Shown here piece by piece: positions 43,425 to 51,759 of a stretch of 64,000 bases of DNA (position 1 is its first letter; every line of letters starts with the position of its first letter). A program made the translations under genes and the position numbers. The stretch comes from CAYNRA01 sp046293395. Its GTDB lineage: Bacteria; Bacteroidota; Bacteroidia; Cytophagales; Spirosomataceae. The stretch is taken from NCBI GenBank assembly GCA_046293395.1, contig JBKBOU010000004.1, forward strand, positions 62,001-126,000. Reading direction: 5' to 3'. The notes under the pieces are model-generated. The model saw nothing but the letters and a program-made list of their open reading frames with translations, ran no database searches and was not told the origin of the DNA.

Positions 43425-44078
43425 TTATAAATGTTCTGAAAGTAAATGATGAATATCGCTAGTCAGTTGTTCCATTTCCAAACGTAAGGTTCCATTATAA
43501 ATACCACGAATACGTCTATTTCTATCTACCAAAATAATATGTTCTGTATGTAGAAATTCACTGCTATCTTTATTGAAACCAATGTCTTCTTCAGCAAAGT
43601 ATGATTTTCTAGCCAACTCGTAAATTTCTGTTTTAGAACCTGTTAAGAAATGCCAATTTGGATTTTGTATTGAATTTGCCTCTTTGTATTTTTTCAGAAT
43701 GGTTGGTGTGTCTAACCAGGGCGTGACAGAAAAAGATAAAAAAACGATTTCGTCAGATAAGTCAATAAAAGCAGTATCTACTAATTTCAAATGGGATGTC
43801 ATAGTAGGACAAATACTACCGCATGATGTGAAAATGAAGTTTGCAACATGAATTTTTCCATCTATGTACGTAGAGTCAATAATAAGACTATCTTGGTTAA
43901 AAAATGTGAATCCCGCAATTTTATGGGGTATTCTATGGACTACTTCCGATGGGTTTTCAAGGAAAATTGGTGTAAAGTCAGGCTCGTTGTAGTAAGGTAA
44001 TCTTGTTGTATTTTTTGACTCAAACTCACAGTTTGTCAAGGTTATACTACAGAGAAGTAAAAATACTATCCGATACAT
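43425..44078 (-). CDS. SCO1/SenC-family copper-handling lipoprotein
   Basis: 217 residues from the ATG at 44078; longer starts lie inside the upstream gene. The lipobox LTNC gives Cys17. The thioredoxin fold has FIFTSCGSICPTM with Cys86 and Cys90 (CxxxC), the SCO copper site, and a downstream His in EFLHTEHIILVD. The family delivers copper to cytochrome oxidases or acts as a thiol reductase. It is the last gene of a five-gene minus-strand cluster; its start overlaps the end of the MORN-repeat gene. Confidence 0.88.
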   Translation of the reverse strand: MYRIVFLLLCSITLTNCEFESKNTTRLPYYNEPDFTPIFLENPSEVVHRIPHKIAGFTFFNQDSLIIDSTYIDGKIHVANFIFTSCGSICPTMTSHLKLVDTAFIDLSDEIVFLSFSVTPWLDTPTILKKYKEANSIQNPNWHFLTGSKTEIYELARKSYFAEEDIGFNKDSSEFLHTEHIILVDRNRRIRGIYNGTLRLEMEQLTSDIHHLLSEHL

Positions 44079-44640
44079 TCTTACAGTTCTTTGTTCCCAA
44101 TAATCCATATCTTCTTCCGTTGATGATTGTGTAATTTGCTTTGATTTTTCCATTATCATACCACATTTTTTGAGTTCCACTCTCTTGCCCATTTACATAC
44201 GTTGCCAAATGAATCAGTTGCCCGTCAGATGCCCACTCGTACATTTTACCTACATACATATCTTTTTCAGCAGTGTATGAAAACATTTTTTGTCCATTTT
44301 CATAAAAAGCAATCTGTTTCCCCTGCTTTTCTCCGTGGTGGTAGTATCTCTGCTCTGCGAGTTGCCCATTTGGATACCATTTTTGAGATATACCATGTAA
44401 TCTTCCGAACAAATAACCCTCTACTGCAAGTGTATCCTCTGCGTTAGGATGAAGTTCAAAGAGGAAGCCACTGTAAGCATTCTGATTTAAATAGACGAGA
44501 TCATTTTTTTGAAAAATAGCTTTTGATGACTTGTTTTCAAATCTAAAAGGGATTTCGACACCTCTTTTTTCACTAAGAAATATGTCGTTACACGAAACGA
44601 ACATCAAAGCTATGATAACCAAGTAGATACCTTTTTCCAT
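44047..44640 (-). CDS. MORN-repeat (YwqK-like) lipoprotein
   Basis: 197 residues. The lipobox MFVSC gives Cys17. Repeats of the type KWYPNGQLAEQRYYHHGEKQG, AFYENGQKMFSY, YEWASDGQLIHLATYVNG and MWYDNGKIKANYTI are MORN/YwqK units. Databases often call such proteins 'toxin-antitoxin system YwqK family antitoxin', a label with little experimental basis; a surface-exposed binding protein is as likely. Its ATG abuts the stop of the YHYH gene, so the two are translationally coupled. Confidence 0.8.
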   Translation of the reverse strand: MEKGIYLVIIALMFVSCNDIFLSEKRGVEIPFRFENKSSKAIFQKNDLVYLNQNAYSGFLFELHPNAEDTLAVEGYLFGRLHGISQKWYPNGQLAEQRYYHHGEKQGKQIAFYENGQKMFSYTAEKDMYVGKMYEWASDGQLIHLATYVNGQESGTQKMWYDNGKIKANYTIINGRRYGLLGTKNCKNVSDSIFTSL

Positions 44641-45414
44641 TTATCTTGTAACTGTTCCGGCAGTCCCATAATAGCCACTTCCGTTCAAGTAGGGAGCATC
44701 CGCTGTGAAATGATAGTGATAAATACCATTGGGAAAATCGATGGTCGGGTGGGTATGACCGTGATAGGCATCCAGAACTGCTGTCGTAACAGTTTGCCCA
44801 TTTTCTTCTTGTGGACCGTAAACAGGAAATCCGTCGAGTAAAAAACCCATAAGACCAGATTTTGTAGATGTAACTGTTGTGAGATAAAGAGGTTCTACAT
44901 GATAATGGTATTGCCCTGTCGCCTGTGGATGTCCGTTGTATTTATCAAAACTGGCGATTTCAGAGGTTAGCGGTTGGTTGTTCGGTCCAGCGTATTGGTT
45001 ATAAAAAGGTACACCATTTAGTGCAACTCCAATAACTCCAAGTGGTGTAGCAGCATGGTTTTCAGCTACCTTAGGTTGAATGGGTATTTTGAATGTAAAG
45101 GATTGAGAAACAATAGTATTGGGGTTTTTTATGAAAGTATAACCCAAAGGGGTAGTACCAGAATAGGATTGAAAAAGTGAACTTGAGGTTGGATGATACG
45201 GACTAACGTGATCTGGCACACCGTTGGTTTTAATTGTAATGAATACTCCATCACTTGTCATGCTCGACGCACCGTATATTTTTTGATAAACTACCGGGAC
45301 TTCTGTACCAGAAACGGGAGTCAAAGAGACTGAATCGTCCGTGCATGCGACGAACGTCAATAATGCATGGAAAGCTAGAATTTTACTTAAAAAAGAGTTT
45401 TTAAATGCGTTCAT
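44641..45414 (-). CDS. YHYH-domain lipoprotein
   Basis: 257 residues. The lipobox FVAC gives Cys24. The defining motif YHYH occurs twice, in ATGQYHYHVEPLY and PNGIYHYHFTADAPY, with GFLLDGFPVYGPQ and AYHGHTHPT between them. The histidine density suggests metal binding, but no reaction is established for the family. It follows the HupE-like gene and is coupled to the MORN gene. Predicted periplasmic or on the cell surface. Confidence 0.85.
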   Translation of the reverse strand: MNAFKNSFLSKILAFHALLTFVACTDDSVSLTPVSGTEVPVVYQKIYGASSMTSDGVFITIKTNGVPDHVSPYHPTSSSLFQSYSGTTPLGYTFIKNPNTIVSQSFTFKIPIQPKVAENHAATPLGVIGVALNGVPFYNQYAGPNNQPLTSEIASFDKYNGHPQATGQYHYHVEPLYLTTVTSTKSGLMGFLLDGFPVYGPQEENGQTVTTAVLDAYHGHTHPTIDFPNGIYHYHFTADAPYLNGSGYYGTAGTVTR

Positions 45415-45457
45415 TTATTTATTTTTTTGGATTTAGACGAAGAAAAGAGAAAAAAGG

Positions 45458-46798
45458 TTAGTCGTTATTATGAATGATTTGTTTTCTACTTCCCATATTT
45501 TTTCGTCTGTTACGTCGATGTAAGAAATAACAAACGGTTGAAAAAGCTAGAAAAAGGAGATAGATAGACAGGGTATGTGCCTCGATATGCGTAATAAAAG
45601 TTGTTACCATATTTATACTATTTGTAATCCGTTCTGTAATCCAGCCCAACCCAGCGACTAAACCCACCCATGCCATACCGTTTCGAAATAAGCGATAATA
45701 AGCCGTTCGACTCAAAAGAAATAAACCTGGTAGTACAGCAGAAATAATCACGAGTTGCATACATTCTATGCCCAAATTAAACCCCAAAATACTTGCCATT
45801 TGCTGTTTCGTACCCAGCTGCATATAGTCAAGGGTAGTAGCGAATGCCAGCCCATGTACCAATCCAAAACCAAATGCAATTCGCTTTTCTTCATTCGGGA
45901 AAACCGGATACATCACGTGAATCGCCGTAAGTAAAATTGAAATTCCAATCAAAATTTCAATGATTTGAGTGGGAAGAGTCAAAATATGCATTCCTCCGAT
46001 AAACAAGGTAAACGAATGCCCCAGCGTAAAGGCACTCACGAGATAGAGGATTCGTTTGCTGCTTTCTCGTATAGATAAAAGCGTATTTTTTTTGGTCGAT
46101 GGATTATAAACAAACGGAATGGGCAACAGCAGTAAAAATAAAAAAAGAAGATGGTCTGTGCCTTCTGAAATATGTTCCATGCCCAAATGAATCATTTCTT
46201 TGAATCCGTTCCATGGGCTGCCGGCATCAATATTTACCAAAAAAGGCTTCAAAGTTCCCGTTTGTATATCCCATTCAAGCATACCTATTTCTTTGGGTGA
46301 ATGTTGATTACGAAAAATACCTTGTCTCCAATCATGTTGGATGGATATAAGTGCTTTGTGGCTCGCTACTTCGCGCAAGACAGCCTCGTAACCCAAGTAG
46401 AAATGGCGTAAATCGTAGGATTTCGGCGGAGTAAGTTGGCATTCAAATGAAAGTTCAAGGTAGTTGCCACTCAGGGCATTCACGGTTTCTGTTATACGTA
46501 AATCATGAATAGCTACGTGCCAGGGTTTTCCATCCAATGTTTTGGGTTGGATATGTTGCAATAAATAGGTTTTCCAAGAAGCTTTGTGTTTTTGTAACAA
46601 ACGAGCGGCGTTTTCATCCAATGAAAATCCGATGGCGGTTTGCAGTTCACTGATAGGAATCCGGACATCTCCTGTAATTTTCGTTTCTTGCATTTGCAAA
46701 GAAAGGGTAGAATACGGCATAGGATGTGCCAAGACCTGGAAAGAAAAGCTACTTCCAAACCAGAAAAAAAGAAAGAAAAGAGGGGAATAAATGCGCAT
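45458..46798 (-). CDS. HupE/UreJ-like membrane protein with periplasmic N-terminal domain
   Basis: 446 residues. The signal peptide is followed by HPMPYSTLSLQMQETKITGDVRI and a beta-rich periplasmic domain (about 25-215). The C-terminal half has 6-7 helices with the HupE/UreJ_2 motif MEHISEGTDHLLFLFLLLL, GHSFTLFIGG and FGLVHGLAFA. Relatives are proposed nickel/cobalt permeases. Metal transport is an inference, supported loosely by the downstream SCO1 gene. Confidence 0.82.
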   Translation of the reverse strand: MRIYSPLFFLFFWFGSSFSFQVLAHPMPYSTLSLQMQETKITGDVRIPISELQTAIGFSLDENAARLLQKHKASWKTYLLQHIQPKTLDGKPWHVAIHDLRITETVNALSGNYLELSFECQLTPPKSYDLRHFYLGYEAVLREVASHKALISIQHDWRQGIFRNQHSPKEIGMLEWDIQTGTLKPFLVNIDAGSPWNGFKEMIHLGMEHISEGTDHLLFLFLLLLPIPFVYNPSTKKNTLLSIRESSKRILYLVSAFTLGHSFTLFIGGMHILTLPTQIIEILIGISILLTAIHVMYPVFPNEEKRIAFGFGLVHGLAFATTLDYMQLGTKQQMASILGFNLGIECMQLVIISAVLPGLFLLSRTAYYRLFRNGMAWVGLVAGLGWITERITNSINMVTTFITHIEAHTLSIYLLFLAFSTVCYFLHRRNRRKNMGSRKQIIHNND

Positions 46799-46813
46799 AC
46801 GAAGATAGGAAAT

Positions 46814-46858
46814 AAAGTAGCCACGACTTGATGTTTTGCGTCAAATCGTGGCTTTATG
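46814..46858 (-). terminator. Hairpin between the DUF3500 and HupE-like genes
   Basis: AGCCACGAcTTGA (46819-46831) pairs with TCAAaTCGTGGCT (46841-46853), one mismatch, flanked by A/T. It is a probable (leaky) terminator for DUF3500. A -7-like TACCTTTG on the minus strand (46871-46878) lies upstream of it, so it could also sit in the leader of the next transcript. Confidence 0.5.
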
Positions 46859-46870
46859 TTAGGAGTAATT

Positions 46871-46878
46871 CAAAGGTA
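46871..46878 (-). promoter_or_regulatory. -7 element (TACCTTTG, minus strand) before the HupE-like gene
   Basis: CAAAGGTA on the plus strand fits the consensus and lies 72 bp before the ATG, just downstream of the DUF3500 stop. Confidence 0.4.
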
Positions 46879-46885
46879 AAAATGA

Positions 46886-48283
46886 TTAATTCGCACCATA
46901 ATCTGCTTTTCTATCTCGCCAAACAGAGTGTGGATGCACGCCGTTTCGGATGACAATACCGCCTTGCATCGACCATTCGATCCAAACACTTGGCCCGTCT
47001 ATGAGGAGATAATCTCCTTTGGCTGCCATCGTTGTTCCACCGTAATACGATACGTAGGTGTCGTCTAATTCGGCTTTGTATTTTGCTAAAACCAAGGGAG
47101 CAGCTTTGTCATCTAAATCACTCACGTATGTATTGATAGCGGCAAGTAAAGCTTCTTTTTGCGTGTTTGTGAGGTTTCCTGCACGAAGTCCCACTTTTGT
47201 CGTTGGGAAACTCCCATCTTTTTGTGGGCCTACCTGAATATCGTTTTGTGCGGCACTTCGTTTGGCGGTAGAAAGCTCTGCTGCGCTTAGGCTCTTTAAA
47301 AAAGCCGCAAAAGCCGCTGTTTCTTGCACCAAAGGTTGAATGGTTTTCGCCGTATTGGTAGAAATCCAAGTTGGATAAGGTTCTGTTGAGCGGAAAATCG
47401 GTGTTCCACCTGTTAATTTACCGTTTTGGAATGTCAGAATGGTTGTGCCGTGGTGTCCACCAATTTGCAAACTCCAAAGTCCAGTTTTACTAGGTGTTCC
47501 TAGGAAAGCAATGTAGTAATTGCCTGATCCATAGCCACTTCCGCCTCCGTTGGCTGCTAGGTAATCGTCAGCGTCGATGATTCCCGCAAACTCTTCGTAC
47601 CCTTCATTGGCAGATGTACCCGTTGTTGCTTTTAAAAGCGAGTAGAAGGCAGTCCATTGTGCCGTTGAAAACGTACTAGATGCCAAACCAACGCGATTTT
47701 TATACAAAGATTGGGGTAAATTACTCCATTTTTGGGCTTGTGCAAGTGTGTAGCCGTACTGCAATGCGCTCACTTGTGTGCTAGACAAACTGGTTTTGAA
47801 GGCATCGGCGAACTTGAGTATATTGTCGATGTCCGTATCAAAACCCCATCCTACAGTAGGGGTAGTTCCACCGCCACCTGAAATGCCGGTTGCGGAAACA
47901 GAAAGACTGATGGAGCAGGATTGTCCTGCTACTGTAATAGCAAATTGGGCAGTTCCGCTCGTAGAGGGCGTTCCTGAGAGCGCAAAAGTAACAGAACCCG
48001 TACCCGTATTGATGGGACCGGCTGTCAGGGTTGCAGTAAGACCCGTAACACCCGTTGATGCGACGGCTTGTCCGGCTGCAAGCACGCCTCCATTTCCGCC
48101 AGAGTAGGGGACAGTCGCTGTTCCTGAGAAAGCCGTACCGGCTACAGGGGACGCAGAAAAAGTCGTTTGGCTACAATCAAGAGAAGTTAATGTGGCGGTT
48201 GTTTCTGTTTCTGTTGTCTCACAGGAAAGGAGGCTAAGAGATAATCCTAGGACGCACGCAAGGGCTTGATTTTTGAATAGCAT
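46886..48283 (-). CDS. DUF3500-domain lipoprotein
   Basis: 465 residues. The lipobox SLLSC gives Cys21. A Thr/Ser/Gly-rich beta domain (about 30-140, with VPYSGGNGG and VTGLTATLTAG) is followed by the DUF3500 domain from about 150, with LGTPSKTGLWSLQIGGHHG, PIFRSTEPYPTW and a C-terminal GPSVWIEWSMQGG...HPHSVWRD. The His-rich IGGHHG motif is the family hallmark; the biochemical role is unknown. It heads the cluster running to the SCO1 gene. Confidence 0.88.
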   Translation of the reverse strand: MLFKNQALACVLGLSLSLLSCETTETETTATLTSLDCSQTTFSASPVAGTAFSGTATVPYSGGNGGVLAAGQAVASTGVTGLTATLTAGPINTGTGSVTFALSGTPSTSGTAQFAITVAGQSCSISLSVSATGISGGGGTTPTVGWGFDTDIDNILKFADAFKTSLSSTQVSALQYGYTLAQAQKWSNLPQSLYKNRVGLASSTFSTAQWTAFYSLLKATTGTSANEGYEEFAGIIDADDYLAANGGGSGYGSGNYYIAFLGTPSKTGLWSLQIGGHHGTTILTFQNGKLTGGTPIFRSTEPYPTWISTNTAKTIQPLVQETAAFAAFLKSLSAAELSTAKRSAAQNDIQVGPQKDGSFPTTKVGLRAGNLTNTQKEALLAAINTYVSDLDDKAAPLVLAKYKAELDDTYVSYYGGTTMAAKGDYLLIDGPSVWIEWSMQGGIVIRNGVHPHSVWRDRKADYGAN

Positions 48284-48415
48284 AAAGGAGGTTGCTTTGG
48301 TTTAAATTTATATAATCGTATATAATACGATAGAATTTATACTTTCGTGGCTTTGACGTAGAAATAAAAAAGACTGATTTTTCAAAAAATGCTTTCTGGA
48401 TGAACAGAACCGCCT

Positions 48416-48520
48416 TTATTTGCTCAGTATCTTACGAATTACCTTGATTGTAAAGTAAATGGATGCGACAAGAAGTAAGAAAATAAAAATTTGCCAAATG
48501 ATTAAACTTGTTTGTAACAT
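48416..48520 (-). CDS. Small single-helix membrane protein (34 residues)
   Basis: MLQTSLIIWQIFIFLLLVAS followed by IYFTIKVIRKILSK. One hydrophobic helix and a basic C-terminus. It is ATG-started and entirely intergenic. Comparable tiny membrane proteins are frequent in this phylum, but I cannot name a family. Confidence 0.4.
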   Translation of the reverse strand: MLQTSLIIWQIFIFLLLVASIYFTIKVIRKILSK

Positions 48521-48652
48521 GGTAATTGGTTTTTTAGAGATAATGGATGAAAACTCCCGAAACTTCGTGTAATGCAGGACAGCACTGCTGTTCCGGGTTA
48601 CTATACGACGTGTTTATGGCGTATATGTTAGCAGTTTGTGTTTTTGATGTTT

Positions 48653-49201
48653 TTAGCTTATCCAAGTGAATAATTGAGATGCCTTGTCCTTAGGTAAAAC
48701 CAAAAATGTTTTTATGTCAAACAATTTTGCGTATGAATGAAATTTTGATTTGTATTGGGTGTTTATATTTGAAATGTATGTACTATCAATGTCTGTCCAA
48801 TTAATAATTGACAACAGCTTTATTGTGGTGTTATTTGAAATCGTAAAAGGCGAACATTGTTGAATCTTATTGCCATTTACCTTACTGAGTAAAATTGACA
48901 TAAACATACAAGTCGTGTCAATAGACTTTTTTAGAAGATTTCCGATTCTATAATTTGAAATTCCTGCTTTCATTTTTTTAATCTCGTCAGGTGTATAATT
49001 TGGGTCTCTTTCTTCAGCAAGAGTATTATTCTCCCAATTTTTCAATTCAATGATATAGAGTGTGTCGCTTGTTTGGTCATACCAACAAACATCCATTTCA
49101 GCGAAGTTATTTTGAATAGCATTATAGCCATCACAATCACATAACCTAAAGTAGTTGTTGTCAGGGAAATTTAATGTTATTGAACTTTCTGTAATCGGCA
49201 T
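48653..49201 (-). CDS. Putative PD-(D/E)xK-like nuclease partner of the ATPase, unknown
   Basis: 182 residues, A/T-rich. The segment FAEMDVCWYDQTSDTLYIIELKNWE places an Asp about a dozen residues before ExK (ELK), the pattern of PD-(D/E)xK nuclease folds. The rest is helical and unassigned. It starts 8 bp after the ATPase gene, so the pair is co-transcribed. A nuclease role is inferred from this motif alone. Confidence 0.6.
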   Translation of the reverse strand: MPITESSITLNFPDNNYFRLCDCDGYNAIQNNFAEMDVCWYDQTSDTLYIIELKNWENNTLAEERDPNYTPDEIKKMKAGISNYRIGNLLKKSIDTTCMFMSILLSKVNGNKIQQCSPFTISNNTTIKLLSIINWTDIDSTYISNINTQYKSKFHSYAKLFDIKTFLVLPKDKASQLFTWIS

Positions 49202-49209
49202 TTCAAAAA

Positions 49210-49578
49210 CTATTTTAGGTCAATATTTATTTCTTCATCGTACATTTTAAGCGCTTCATCAATGATTGAATTGGAAGGTAAAACCCCATCAATTAAGTCG
49301 TGAAAAGAGTTGCTTACAGGTTTTCCTATTTCTCTTTTTAAGTTCCAACAGTAAACATTTAAATCGTCTCTTTTTGCACAGTTAGCAAGCTGTTTTATTA
49401 CAAAGTAGCTATGTGAGGCTAGAAAAATTTGAACTCCTGCCTTACTCATTGCAACTAACATTTCAACCATTTGTCTAACTGCATCTGGGTGTAATGCAGT
49501 TTCAGGCTCGTCCATGAATAGAATTGTTCCTTTACCTAATTGACGATTCGTTATTAGAGTCGTCAAAATTCCTATTTT
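49210..49578 (-). CDS. AAA ATPase, C-terminal half (separated by a frameshift)
   Basis: The half downstream of the frameshift reads ATA-GGA-ATT-TTG (IGIL) then TTLITNRQLGKGTILFMDEPE, with Walker B FMDEPETALHP and the switch histidine in ASHSYFVI. It has no ATG; the first possible start is TTG at 49566. It completes the OLD/RecF-type ATPase begun at 50276. As annotated it cannot be active without the N-terminal half. Confidence 0.7.
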   Translation of the reverse strand, partial: KIGILTTLITNRQLGKGTILFMDEPETALHPDAVRQMVEMLVAMSKAGVQIFLASHSYFVIKQLANCAKRDDLNVYCWNLKREIGKPVSNSFHDLIDGVLPSNSIIDEALKMYDEEINIDLK

Positions 49579-50276
49579 TTTAATTCCTTCTGCTGCATTG
49601 CAAACTGTTGATTACCCTTCTTAAATATAAATGGCTGGTCATTTTGCCCTGTTTGTTCTATTTTACCTTCAAATAAATCTTCAAGTGATTTGTTTACTTG
49701 GCTAAGTTCAGTTGCAACACGCCCTTTTGTAGTTTCCAAGCTAAGAGCCTTTATTAAGTCTAAGTATGTGTCATCAAATCCGACACCATAAAAATTTTCT
49801 CTAATATTTCTTATATCTGCAAAAGCGGTTAAAACTTCCTTAGCTGGAACAAATAATGCATTGATTGAACTATTTGTCAATGGTTCTACGTGCTCAATGC
49901 AAGTAGTAATGGATTTCTCTGTCCTGTCTCCAAATGAGAAGTAAATAGGCTGCTTATATTTTCCATTGTTTCCAACTATCGTAATATTCACATCAAGTTT
50001 TTCTTTACTACCCTTCTGTACTAAGTCGCCAAGTCCATTTTTACGTGGCATAAATGTGTCAAGAAGTTTGTCTGAAAGTTCTTTCTTATACACTACATCA
50101 GATTGTTTAGATTTAAGACTGTAAACTTCTAATGATTTAACAGTTGCATATAAGAGTTTAAGCAATCCCGTCTTACCCGTGTCATTCTTCCCAATTATCA
50201 CATTGATTGAAGGAATGTCTTTTAAGCTCAATTCCGAATGAGCCATAAAATTCTTTATTGTTATTGAGCTTATCAT
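49572..50276 (-). CDS. AAA ATPase (OLD/RecF-like), N-terminal half ending at a frameshift
   Basis: 234 residues. ISSITIKNFMAHSELSLKD is the typical ABC/AAA_15 start and Walker A is IGKNDTGKTGLL. The frame ends KELKK-TAG right after a run of seven A (complement of 49575-49581). The -1 frame continues with the expected IKKIGIL...Walker B. The zero-frame reading A-AAA-AAA is a canonical -1 slippery heptamer, so recoding is possible; alternatively an indel near the preceding CAGCAG disrupted the gene (the -1 frame there reads AEGIKKIG). Confidence 0.7.
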   Translation of the reverse strand: MISSITIKNFMAHSELSLKDIPSINVIIGKNDTGKTGLLKLLYATVKSLEVYSLKSKQSDVVYKKELSDKLLDTFMPRKNGLGDLVQKGSKEKLDVNITIVGNNGKYKQPIYFSFGDRTEKSITTCIEHVEPLTNSSINALFVPAKEVLTAFADIRNIRENFYGVGFDDTYLDLIKALSLETTKGRVATELSQVNKSLEDLFEGKIEQTGQNDQPFIFKKGNQQFAMQQKELKK

Positions 50277-50702
50277 TTTCTTTTACTTCAGATTTCAAAT
50301 TTAGTTTATTTTACTACACTTTGTCTTGTTGCACTGTCTTTTTACACTTGCCCACCAACGAGCATACCCACGCACCAAAGCCTTCCCATGGCGTATCTAT
50401 TTGTTATTTGGCTGAGTTTATCTATTCTGGAAACAATTTCGAAAGCATAATCAAAAATACACAATATGCTCAAATGTACAAATCCTCCAACGGATTTTTA
50501 AGTTGGTTCAATCTGGATGAATGTTAGTGGTATATGCTTCCCATTCATACTACGGACTAAATGTATAAATCACCTGGGTAATTACACCCACCTATCCACA
50601 TTTTCCGCCATAAAAAAGAGTTATCCACATTTTTTTGTGGATAACTCTGGTGAAAAAGTAGTATTTGTGGAAAACCAAGGAGGCCGTTTCGTTATTTTTT
50701 TC
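50277..50702. other. Gene-free gap with DnaA-box-like cluster
   Basis: No convincing gene in 426 bp. Between 50592 and 50674 there are four DnaA-box-like 9-mers: CTATCCACA (50592), TTATCCACA (50621), TGTGGATAA (50637, perfect, inverted) and TGTGGAAAA (50666; complement TTTTCCACA). The middle two are also the arms of the cydAB terminator. It could be an oriC-like or DnaA-titration site. Confidence 0.35.
50611..50648 (-). terminator. Terminator of cydAB
   Basis: A 13-bp perfect stem, AGAGTTATCCACA (50617-50629) with TGTGGATAACTCT (50636-50648). Read on the minus strand it is followed by six T. It lies about 55 bp after the cydB stop. Confidence 0.8.
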
Positions 50703-51737
50703 TCAATAACTTTGCTCATCGAGTTGTACTTTTCCTCGAAATGTGTAAAAAACGAAAGCCGTATAAGTAGCTACCAACGGTACACCCACCGCTGCAAACG
50801 TCAGCATGATACCCAATGACTTACTCGTCGCAGACGCGTTTTCAATCGTTAGATGATGCGCAGCACCCAAAGAAGATAAAACGATATTTGGGAATAATCC
50901 CACCGCTACCATCATCATCAACAAAGCCGTTACCAAGGCTGACGAAGCAAACGCCCACCGGTATTTTCTTTTTGTTATGTTGCGCGTAATATTTGCCACC
51001 GCTAAAATCGCCAATACCGGAATAAAGAACATCCACGGAACTTCTTTGTAACGCGCTATCATGTGCGGAATAAAAAGAAGGGTCGCCAACGTGGTCAAAC
51101 TAAACATCAACACAAAAAATATCGTCGTATTTCGTACGAGAATGGTTAATTTGGTATATAACCTATTTTCTGTTTTCATAACCAGATAAATACTTCCGTG
51201 CATCATAAACAAAGCCAAGGTCGTGAATGCGACTAAAAAAGCATACGGATTGAAGAAATCCAATAACGTTCCTCTATAAATATACGTATTATCAATGGCT
51301 ATGCCTTGAATGATATTGCCTAAAACAAGCCCCAAAGAGAGCGCAAGTAAGATACTAGCAATAGAATACGTCGTATCCCATGTTTTTCGCCACCAAAGCA
51401 TGGGCTCTTTGCTCCGAAACTCAATGGAAATCGCGCGGAGAATCAGAAGTACTAAAAATAGCATAAATAATTCATAAAATGCCGAGAAGACTGTCGCGTA
51501 AACGATTGGAAAACCAGCAAATAAAGCACCGCCACCAATGACGAGCCATACTTCGTTCCCGTCCCAAACAGGCCCAATGGCATTCAAGGCAATCCGCCGA
51601 CTTTCTTCTTTCTTGAAAAAAAGATGCAAGGCACCTGCACCCAAATCGAAACCATCCAATATGGCGTATCCCGTAAATACACCCCCGACAACCAAAAACC
51701 ACCAAGTCGCGTAAGGAATAGACAAAAATGTTTCCAT
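50703..51737 (-). CDS. cydB: Cytochrome bd ubiquinol oxidase subunit II
   Basis: 344 residues, about nine helices. The N-terminal YATWWFLVVGGVFTGYAILDGFDLG and the following GPVWDGNEVWLV are the CydB signature. With CydA it makes the high-affinity bd-type quinol oxidase in the inner membrane, used at low oxygen. It lies 22 bp downstream of cydA and is followed by a strong terminator. Confidence 0.96.
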   Translation of the reverse strand: METFLSIPYATWWFLVVGGVFTGYAILDGFDLGAGALHLFFKKEESRRIALNAIGPVWDGNEVWLVIGGGALFAGFPIVYATVFSAFYELFMLFLVLLILRAISIEFRSKEPMLWWRKTWDTTYSIASILLALSLGLVLGNIIQGIAIDNTYIYRGTLLDFFNPYAFLVAFTTLALFMMHGSIYLVMKTENRLYTKLTILVRNTTIFFVLMFSLTTLATLLFIPHMIARYKEVPWMFFIPVLAILAVANITRNITKRKYRWAFASSALVTALLMMMVAVGLFPNIVLSSLGAAHHLTIENASATSKSLGIMLTFAAVGVPLVATYTAFVFYTFRGKVQLDEQSY

Positions 51738-51759
51738 AAATAAGTAAAATAAAAAAGTA

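Noticed and set aside
47778..48107. 109-codon plus-strand frame
   Set aside because: It is the reverse-strand shadow of the Thr/Ser/Gly-rich domain of the DUF3500 lipoprotein.
48600..50410. ATGGCGTAT words on both sides of the ATPase module (near 48616 and 50388) as insertion boundaries
   Set aside because: A 9-bp match with diverged flanks is expected by chance at this distance.
50258..50819. Two plus-strand frames in the gap before cydB (50258-50527 and 50517-50819)
   Set aside because: One overlaps the ATPase start, the other runs through the cydAB terminator and antisense into cydB; compositions are not protein-like.
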